From assembly GCA_012728025.1 (NCBI GenBank), contig JAAYFX010000224.1, positions 1 through 8,178 on the forward strand: 8,178 bases of DNA. The letters are read 5' to 3'. Origin of the DNA: Clostridiales bacterium (GTDB lineage: Bacteria > Bacillota > Clostridia > Oscillospirales > Oscillospiraceae). Positions 1 through 3,850 of this stretch are shown in pieces. A model generated the notes under the pieces. It worked only from the letters and a program-made list of their open reading frames with translations. It searched no databases and was not told where the DNA came from. The position numbers were made by a program, and so were the translations under genes. Position 1 is the stretch's first letter. Every line of letters starts with the position of its first letter.

Positions 1-77
1 CCGCCACGCCCACGTTATTTTGTAAAAACGAAAACATAATTTTTGATTTTTCAGGTTTTGAATAAATAAGAGCCGCC

Positions 78-118
78 TGCATAAGCTATAGGCGAAACCA
101 TATAAAGGAGCTTATGCA
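78..118 (+). promoter_or_regulatory. Leader hairpin covering the ribosome binding site and start of the DUF378 gene
   Basis: TGCATAAGCT at 78-87 is an exact inverted repeat of AGCTTATGCA at 109-118 (10 bp). Inside it, ATAGG (88-92) can pair with CC(A)TAT (98-103) around a CGAAA loop, with one A bulged. The Shine-Dalgarno AAGGAG (105-110) falls partly in an internal loop and partly in the stem, and the ATG at 114 is in the stem. The hairpin has no U-tract after it, so it is not a terminator. Seen: the pairing. Inferred: occlusion of translation initiation, possibly temperature- or factor-dependent. Confidence 0.55.
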
Positions 119-119
119 A

Positions 120-332
120 ATGCTGATACTAGACAGAATCGCACTAATTATAAGTATCATAGGCGGAATAAACTGGGGACTTATCGGTCTTTTCCGTTTC
201 GACTTGGTGGCCTATCTGTTTGGCGGTCAAACTGCCACCCTCAGCCGTGTGATATATACACTTGTGGGACTTTCTGCCATCTGGTGCATCACCCTGCTGT
301 TTCGCAGACGTGACTATGAGTACGAGGACTAG
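120..332 (+). CDS. DUF378 family small membrane protein
   Basis: A 70-residue protein with two membrane segments, about residues 6-30 and 38-60. It matches the DUF378 (YuzA-like) pattern: a leucine/isoleucine-rich first helix with the signature GGINWGLIGLFRFDLVAYLFG, then a second helix ending in an arginine cluster (RRR) and an acidic tail YEYED. The family has no established function. I chose the ATG at 120 because AAGGAG (105-110) is 9 nt upstream. The in-frame ATG at 114, which adds two residues (MQ), is only 3 nt from the Shine-Dalgarno and sits in the leader hairpin stem, but it remains possible. The gene is followed by its own terminator and appears monocistronic. No clear promoter was found in nt 1-77. 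Confidence 0.85.
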   Translation: MLILDRIALIISIIGGINWGLIGLFRFDLVAYLFGGQTATLSRVIYTLVGLSAIWCITLLFRRRDYEYED

Positions 333-360
333 AAAAGTCTTATAAAAAGCCTCTCAGTTT

Positions 361-409
361 AAAAAATCGCAGCCTGAAACGCTATTTTGCGGACAGGGTG
401 CGATTTTTT
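361..409 (+). terminator. Intrinsic terminator after the DUF378 gene
   Basis: AAAAAATCGCA (361-371) pairs exactly with TGCGATTTTTT (399-409). An inner CCTG (373-376) can pair with CAGG (394-397). The A-tract and T-tract flank the GC core, so the hairpin could stop transcription in either direction. It separates the DUF378 gene from the noc-like gene. Confidence 0.8.
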
Positions 410-475
410 CATTCCTCAACAGCTTACAGCATTTTTTTTGCTATATCTAGTGTAGCATTGTTTTTAAAAGTACTA

Positions 476-529
476 TATGTCCGAAACTATTTTTAAACCC
501 ACTTAGATATCCGAAGTTTTTTATAAAGG
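476..529 (+). repeat. Imperfect direct repeat in the noc-like gene leader
   Basis: Two copies of a CCGAA core occur 30 bp apart (481-485 and 511-515). Each is preceded by TAT-type sequence and followed by a T-run and AAA. The second copy ends at the ribosome binding site. The spacing of about three helical turns would suit two molecules of a regulator on one DNA face, possibly the gene's own product. Only the repeat is seen; the operator role is inferred. The rest of the 333-539 gap is A/T-rich and contains no convincing promoter. Confidence 0.3.
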
Positions 530-539
530 AGATGGAAAA

Positions 540-1364
540 ATGGCTACACTAAAGAAAAACCCACGGCTGTTTCGTAACGGGATAAGCTATCTGTCCGTGG
601 ACGAAATATATCCAAGCCCCGTTCAGCCCCGAAAAAAGTTTTCTCAAGACTCCCTGCGGGAACTTTCCGACAGCATAGCCCAGCATGGTGTTTTAAATCC
701 CCTCACCGTTCGCCGCAGGGCCGGCCACTATGAACTTGTGGCGGGAGAGCGGCGGCTTCGTGCCTCCTGCCTTGCGGGGCTGCGGGAGGTGCCCTGCATT
801 GTTATAGACGTTAATATGGAGGAGTCAAGTCTTTTGGCTTTGGTGGAAAACATACAGCGTCGTGACCTTGACTTTGTGGAGGAGGCCGAGGGCATACAGC
901 AGCTTATAAAGCTTTTTGGCATGAGTCAGGAGGAGGCCGCCCGCCGCCTTGGAAAATCTCAGCCCTCGGTGGCAAATAAGCTTCGGCTTTTAAGGCTTCC
1001 ACCGGATGTGCTGGATGCCCTGCGTGAGCAGAATTTGACAGAAAGGCATGGCAGGGCCCTTTTGCGCCTTCCCGACGAGCATGCCCAAAGGCAGGCCCTG
1101 CATTTTATAATTGAGCAGCACATGAATGTTGCCGCAACCGAGCAATACATAGAAGCCCTTTTGGACGCCCCCCTGCCGGAAGCAGACTCCGAGGTAAAGC
1201 CTAAGAGGAAAACCATGTTTGTTTTAAAAGACGTACGTGTCTTTTTAAACACCCTTACCCACGGCCTTGAAATGATGAAGCAGGGGGGCATATCTGCAGG
1301 GATGGAAAAGCACGAAACGGATACAGAGCTTGTACTGACCATAAGCATACCAAAGCAAAAATAA
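540..1364 (+). CDS. noc: Noc-type ParB-family DNA-binding protein (nucleoid occlusion-like)
   Basis: A 274-residue ParB/Spo0J/Noc-family protein. The ParB N-terminal domain (about 15-110) has the CTP-binding motif GERR (69-72) and the box ENIQR (103-107). A helix-turn-helix follows (about 128-153, SQEEAARRLGKSQPSVANKL), and a short C-terminal dimerisation domain (about 222-271) ends in LTISIPK. That ending closely resembles Bacillus subtilis Noc (LTIRIPK). The residues reported to separate Noc from ParB DNA specificity fit Noc: Q141, K147, R152 (Lys in Noc) and R169. In B. subtilis, Noc spreads on DNA as a CTP-dependent clamp, binds membrane through an N-terminal amphipathic helix and blocks division over the chromosome. 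Here the N-terminus (MATLKKNPRLFRNG) does not look like that helix. AAAGGAG (525-531) lies 8 nt before the ATG. No parA is adjacent. Family assignment is firm; Noc rather than ParB is likely. Confidence 0.85.
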   Translation: MATLKKNPRLFRNGISYLSVDEIYPSPVQPRKKFSQDSLRELSDSIAQHGVLNPLTVRRRAGHYELVAGERRLRASCLAGLREVPCIVIDVNMEESSLLALVENIQRRDLDFVEEAEGIQQLIKLFGMSQEEAARRLGKSQPSVANKLRLLRLPPDVLDALREQNLTERHGRALLRLPDEHAQRQALHFIIEQHMNVAATEQYIEALLDAPLPEADSEVKPKRKTMFVLKDVRVFLNTLTHGLEMMKQGGISAGMEKHETDTELVLTISIPKQK

Positions 1365-1375
1365 ACTTTATCTGG

Positions 1376-1416
1376 AAGAAGCCTTACAAAAGCCCCTTAT
1401 TTTTGTGAGGCTTCTT
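1376..1416 (+). terminator. Hairpin at the 3' end of the noc-like gene
   Basis: AAGAAGCCTTACAAAA (1376-1391) pairs with TTTTGTGAGGCTTCTT (1401-1416) with one G-U wobble, giving 16 bp. It begins 11 nt after the stop codon. The sequence just after the stem is AAAATTTG, so the usual U-tract is poor. It may terminate inefficiently or act as an mRNA 3' end. Confidence 0.6.
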
Positions 1417-1480
1417 AAAATTTGACGAAAGTGTTAAGCAAAGGGCCTGTTTGTGGTATATTTTTATTAAAAATTCGATA

Positions 1481-1550
1481 TTGTCTAAATCCTTGACATA
1501 TTGTAAACTTATTAACAAAGACGGATATGCACAATGTTATTTTCCGTTTT
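1481..1550 (+). promoter_or_regulatory. xpt leader: weak promoter candidate and U-tailed hairpin
   Basis: A weak sigma-A-like pair, TTGTCT (1481-1486) and TAAACT (1504-1509), has 17-bp spacing and four of six matches in each box. Further on, AAGACGGA (1518-1525) can pair with TCCGTTTT (1543-1550) across a 17-nt loop, followed by a T-rich stretch before the ribosome binding site. This could be a leader attenuator. No purine riboswitch core (paired loops plus the CTAC joining strand) is present in this leader. All of this is tentative. Confidence 0.25.
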
Positions 1551-1574
1551 AATTATTTTTGGGGGTGGGCGGCC

Positions 1575-2144
1575 GTGCAACTTTTGGAAGAACGTATTTT
1601 AAAGGACGGTAAGGTTAAAGACGGCGGCATTCTCAAGGTAGACAGCTTTCTAAACCATCAAATGGACGTTTCCCTTTTTGGCGAAATGGCAAAGGAGTTT
1701 TATAGACTTTTTGCCGGAGAAGGAATTAACAAAATACTCACCATAGAGGCTTCCGGGATAGGTATCGCCTGCATAACGGCGCAGGCTTTCGGCTGTCCCG
1801 TTATTTTTGCGAAAAAAACAAAAACAAAAAATATCGCCGGTGACGTATACACTTCCAAGGTTGAAAGCTTTACCCACGGTACAACCTATGATATTATAGT
1901 TTCAAAGGAATTTTTGCTCCCTGATGATAAAGTTCTCATTATCGACGACTTTCTTGCAAACGGCGCCGCTCTTGAGGGGCTTATTTCCCTTGTAAATGAT
2001 GCTGGTGCAAGTCTTATCGGTGCGGGCATTGCCATTGAAAAAGCCTTCCAGCCGGGGGGCGAAAAGCTGCGCTCTAAAGGAGTTCGCATAGAGTCTCTTG
2101 CTAAGATAAAGTCTATGGAGGGCGGCAAACCGGTCTTTGGCTAA
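1575..2144 (+). CDS. xpt: Xanthine phosphoribosyltransferase
   Basis: Cytosolic purine-salvage enzyme that makes XMP from xanthine and PRPP; the family also accepts guanine poorly. The 189 residues align end to end with B. subtilis Xpt: KVDSFLNHQ (21-29), TIEASGI (56-62), the PRPP-binding motif VLIIDDFLANGAA (120-132), then a block containing IEKAFQPG and IESLAKI. The start is the GTG at 1575, giving MQLLEERILKDG as in homologues. It is preceded by a G-rich sequence (GGGGGTGGG, 1561-1569) acting as a weak Shine-Dalgarno. An ATG at 1527 would add 16 residues not found in the family and is rejected. No convincing terminator follows, so transcription may run on into the riboswitch and importer operon, which suits a shared role in purine uptake and salvage. 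Confidence 0.95.
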   Translation: MQLLEERILKDGKVKDGGILKVDSFLNHQMDVSLFGEMAKEFYRLFAGEGINKILTIEASGIGIACITAQAFGCPVIFAKKTKTKNIAGDVYTSKVESFTHGTTYDIIVSKEFLLPDDKVLIIDDFLANGAALEGLISLVNDAGASLIGAGIAIEKAFQPGGEKLRSKGVRIESLAKIKSMEGGKPVFG

Positions 2145-2182
2145 GGGCCTTCCACCTTTGGGCTTTTAAAAACTAAATATAC

Positions 2183-2251
2183 ATCGGTATATATCAAATG
2201 ATATGGTTTTGAAGTCTCTAGCCGGCTGCCGTAAATTGCTGGGCTACCGAT
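2183..2251 (+). ncRNA. Purine riboswitch aptamer, guanine/hypoxanthine type
   Basis: A three-way junction can be drawn by hand. P1 is ATCGGTA (2183-2189) with TACCGAT (2245-2251). P2 is TCAAA (2194-2198) with TTTGA (2208-2212), closing the conserved loop GATATGG (2200-2206). P3 is CCGGC (2222-2226) with GCTGG (2238-2242), enclosing the loop CCGTAAA (2229-2235). The loop pairs GG/CC needed for the kissing interaction are present. The joining strand GTCTCTAG (2214-2221) matches the usual GUnUCUAC except its last base. The specificity base, position 74 in xpt numbering, is C2244, which indicates guanine or hypoxanthine, not adenine. Positions 53 and 73 are both G (usually C and A). It controls the lipoprotein/ABC operon just downstream. 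Confidence 0.9.
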
Positions 2252-2257
2252 ATTGAC

Positions 2258-2281
2258 GCAAAGAGCAGTTTGGCTTTTTGC
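2258..2281 (+). promoter_or_regulatory. Hairpin between riboswitch aptamer and terminator
   Basis: GCAAAGAGC (2258-2266) pairs with GCTTTTTGC (2273-2281), 9 bp with one G-U pair and a 6-nt loop. It lies between the aptamer and the terminator. It may be an RNA spacer that brings distant pairing partners together or a pause hairpin. A competing pairing of CTGGGC (2239-2244) with GCCCAG (2280-2285) would break the aptamer P3 strand. Confidence 0.45.
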
Positions 2282-2290
2282 CCAGTATCA

Positions 2291-2316
2291 CGGGGACTTT
2301 ATGGGTTCCCGTTTTT
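2291..2316 (+). terminator. Riboswitch expression-platform terminator
   Basis: CGGGGAC (2291-2297) pairs with GTTCCCG (2305-2311), 7 bp with one G-U wobble and a 7-nt loop, followed at once by TTTTT (2312-2316). It sits 40 nt after the aptamer and about 70 nt before the lipoprotein start codon, the expected place for ligand-induced termination (OFF switch). A possible antiterminator pairs 2210-2219 with 2292-2301. Confidence 0.8.
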
Positions 2317-2383
2317 GGTCTTTAATCGCAAGGCGATTTCAGATATACAAGTCACTAAAACATACTACATGGAGGAGAACAAA

Positions 2384-3628
2384 ATGAAAAAGCTCATATC
2401 ACTGCTTCTTGCGCTGGTAATGGTATTTGCCTTTGCCGCCTGCGGCGAGAAGGCGCCTGATTCCGGTGCTGAACTGCCCGACGGAAATGGCGAAATCACA
2501 GGGGATTACGCCGACTTTAAAATTGGTGCCATCCTCATCCACGATGAAAACTCCGGCTATGACCTTGCACACATAAACGGCATAAAGTCCGCTGTTAACG
2601 CCCTTGGACTTTCAGAGGACCAGATAACATGGAAGTACAATATCAGCGAAGACGAAGCCTGCTATGATACGGCTGTTGACCTTGCCGAGTCCGGTTGCGA
2701 CATTATTTTCTCCGACAGCTACGGTCACCAGAGCTATATGCAGCAGGCCGCCGGCGAATATGAAGATGTTATTTTTGTTGCCGCCACAGGTGACACCGCT
2801 GCTTCCTCCGGCCTTGCCAACCTTAAGAACATCTTTACCTATGTATATGAGTCCCGCTATGTTTCCGGTGTTGTTGCCGGCATGAAGCTTAAAGAGCTTT
2901 TGGATGAGGGTCTTGTAACAGAGCCTTATGTTGGCTATGTTGGCGCAAAGCCCTATGCCGAAGTTGTTTCCGGCTACACCGCCTTCTTCCTAGGCGTTCA
3001 GTCCATTGTTCCCGAGGCATATATGGATGTTATCTACACAGGCGAATGGTATGACCCCACCCGTGAAGCCGAGGCCGCAAACGCACTTATGTCAAAAGGC
3101 TGTGTCATAATCGGCCAGCATGCTGACTCCACCGGTGCTCCCTCTGCTGTTCAGGCGGCGAAAGACGGCGGCGCTGTTGTCTACTCTGTTGGATACAACA
3201 TTGATATGCTTGCCGTTGCTCCCACAGCAGCATTGACAAGTGCCCTTAACAACTGGGGCGCAGTTTATACCCCCACCATCCAGAAGGCTCTTGAGGGCGG
3301 CGCTGCTGCCATTCCCGACGACTATGCCACCGGAATTGTAAACGACGGTGTTTCCGTTTCCGTTCTCGGCCCTGAGTGTGCCGAAGGCACTCAGGAAAAG
3401 CTGGACGAGGTCTGGGCGGCTCTTGCCGACGGCAGCCTCAACATCTTTGACACCGCAAAGTTCACCGTTGATGGTGAAACCGTTACCAGCTTCCTTGCTC
3501 TTGACACCGACGGCGACTTTGAAGGCGACGAGGGTGAGGCCATTGAAGACGGTATATTCTATGAATCCAAGCTTCGCTCCGCACCTTATTTCTCTCTCCG
3601 TATCGACGGAATTACAGAGCTTAGCTAA
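2384..3628 (+). CDS. BMP/PnrA-like substrate-binding lipoprotein of a nucleoside ABC importer
   Basis: A 414-residue lipoprotein of the BMP family (PnrA, BmpA, NupN), which captures nucleosides outside the membrane for an ABC importer. Residues 1-19 are a signal peptide with a lipobox ending FAAC, so Cys20 is the lipidated residue. A Ser/Asp/Gly-rich linker runs to about residue 44. The periplasmic-binding fold follows, starting FKIGAILIHDENSGYD, with CDIIFSDSYGHQ, the conserved Asp in IIGQHADSTGAP and the closing YFSLRIDGI. The start is ATG 2384, with GGAGGAG (2371-2377) 6 nt upstream. An open frame reaching back to 2270 passes through the terminator and has no ribosome binding site. The upstream riboswitch suggests that the substrate is guanosine, inosine or a related purine. 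An acidic DTDGDFEGDEGE stretch (374-385) is unusual. Family is certain; exact substrate is inferred. Confidence 0.93.
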   Translation: MKKLISLLLALVMVFAFAACGEKAPDSGAELPDGNGEITGDYADFKIGAILIHDENSGYDLAHINGIKSAVNALGLSEDQITWKYNISEDEACYDTAVDLAESGCDIIFSDSYGHQSYMQQAAGEYEDVIFVAATGDTAASSGLANLKNIFTYVYESRYVSGVVAGMKLKELLDEGLVTEPYVGYVGAKPYAEVVSGYTAFFLGVQSIVPEAYMDVIYTGEWYDPTREAEAANALMSKGCVIIGQHADSTGAPSAVQAAKDGGAVVYSVGYNIDMLAVAPTAALTSALNNWGAVYTPTIQKALEGGAAAIPDDYATGIVNDGVSVSVLGPECAEGTQEKLDEVWAALADGSLNIFDTAKFTVDGETVTSFLALDTDGDFEGDEGEAIEDGIFYESKLRSAPYFSLRIDGITELS

Positions 3629-3637
3629 ACAATTCGG

Positions 3638-3669
3638 AGAAAAAGCTCAGCAATGCTGAGCTTTTTCTT
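3638..3669 (+). terminator. Terminator-like hairpin after the lipoprotein gene
   Basis: AGAAAAAGCTCAGC (3638-3651) pairs exactly with GCTGAGCTTTTTCT (3655-3668) around a 3-nt loop. The T-tract is part of the 3' arm, as in A/T-flanked intrinsic terminators. It starts 9 nt after the lipoprotein stop codon. Because the transporter genes that need this protein lie downstream with no evident promoter, partial read-through is expected. Confidence 0.8.
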
Positions 3670-3699
3670 CAAAAAGTTTTTACACAGTGCGCTATAAAA

Positions 3700-3732
3700 T
3701 AAGTGTTTGGGAGTTTATTTCCCAAACACTTA
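3700..3732 (+). other. Perfect 13-bp hairpin in the lipoprotein-ATPase gap
   Basis: TAAGTGTTTGGGA (3700-3712) is exactly complementary to TCCCAAACACTTA (3720-3732), with a 7-nt loop. No U-tract follows directly (AAATTCATTTTT), so it may be an mRNA-stabilising or processing structure, or a backup terminator with a delayed T-run. Confidence 0.6.
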
Positions 3733-3740
3733 AAATTCAT

Positions 3741-3781
3741 TTTTGCCCTCGGCTGCAGAGCTTGCGCTTCCGTCGGCAAAA
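3741..3781 (+). other. Structured imperfect hairpin upstream of the ABC ATPase gene
   Basis: TTTTGCC (3741-3747) pairs with GGCAAAA (3775-3781). After a 2x2 internal loop, CGG (3750-3752) pairs with CCG (3770-3772). After a 5-nt bulge, GAGC (3758-3761) pairs with GCTT (3766-3769) over a TTGC loop. It is more GC-rich than its surroundings. Possible roles are a dispersed palindromic repeat or an RNA processing element. I see nothing else in the gap apart from the ATPase ribosome binding site. Confidence 0.45.
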
Positions 3782-3850
3782 GCCTTTTTAAGACAAAAAG
3801 ACAAGCAAACAAGAGACAATTAGCTTTTTTGACAGAAAGAGGAGCTGACT

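Noticed and set aside
1..77. Possible 3' end of an upstream gene
   Set aside because: All three + frames reach stops within the segment and the few codons available match nothing recognisable.
959..1348. 129-codon minus-strand open frame opposite the noc-like gene
   Set aside because: Ser/Arg/Cys-rich composition typical of an antisense shadow of a coding frame; no domain or translation signal.
540..1364. Chromosome-origin marker: parS or Noc-type sites near the noc-like gene
   Set aside because: By eye I found no full TGTTTCACGTGAAACA or ATTTCCCGGGAAAT palindrome in the window, only half-site-like fragments, so no origin-proximal claim is made.
1493..1498. Consensus TTGACA as a -35 box for xpt
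   Set aside because: No acceptable -10 hexamer occurs 16-18 bp downstream (the sequence there is CAAAGA); the weaker pair at 1481 and 1504 fits spacing better.
1527..1574. ATG start for xpt at 1527
   Set aside because: It adds 16 residues absent from Xpt homologues, and there is no Shine-Dalgarno before it; GTG 1575 gives the family N-terminus.
2270..2383. N-terminal extension of the lipoprotein frame back to 2270
   Set aside because: It would translate through the riboswitch terminator, has no ribosome binding site, and would place the signal peptide internally; ATG 2384 has GGAGGAG and a proper lipoprotein signal.
3829..3834. TTGACA as a -35 box for the ATPase gene
   Set aside because: It is only 17 nt before the start codon, so the -10 box would fall inside the coding region.
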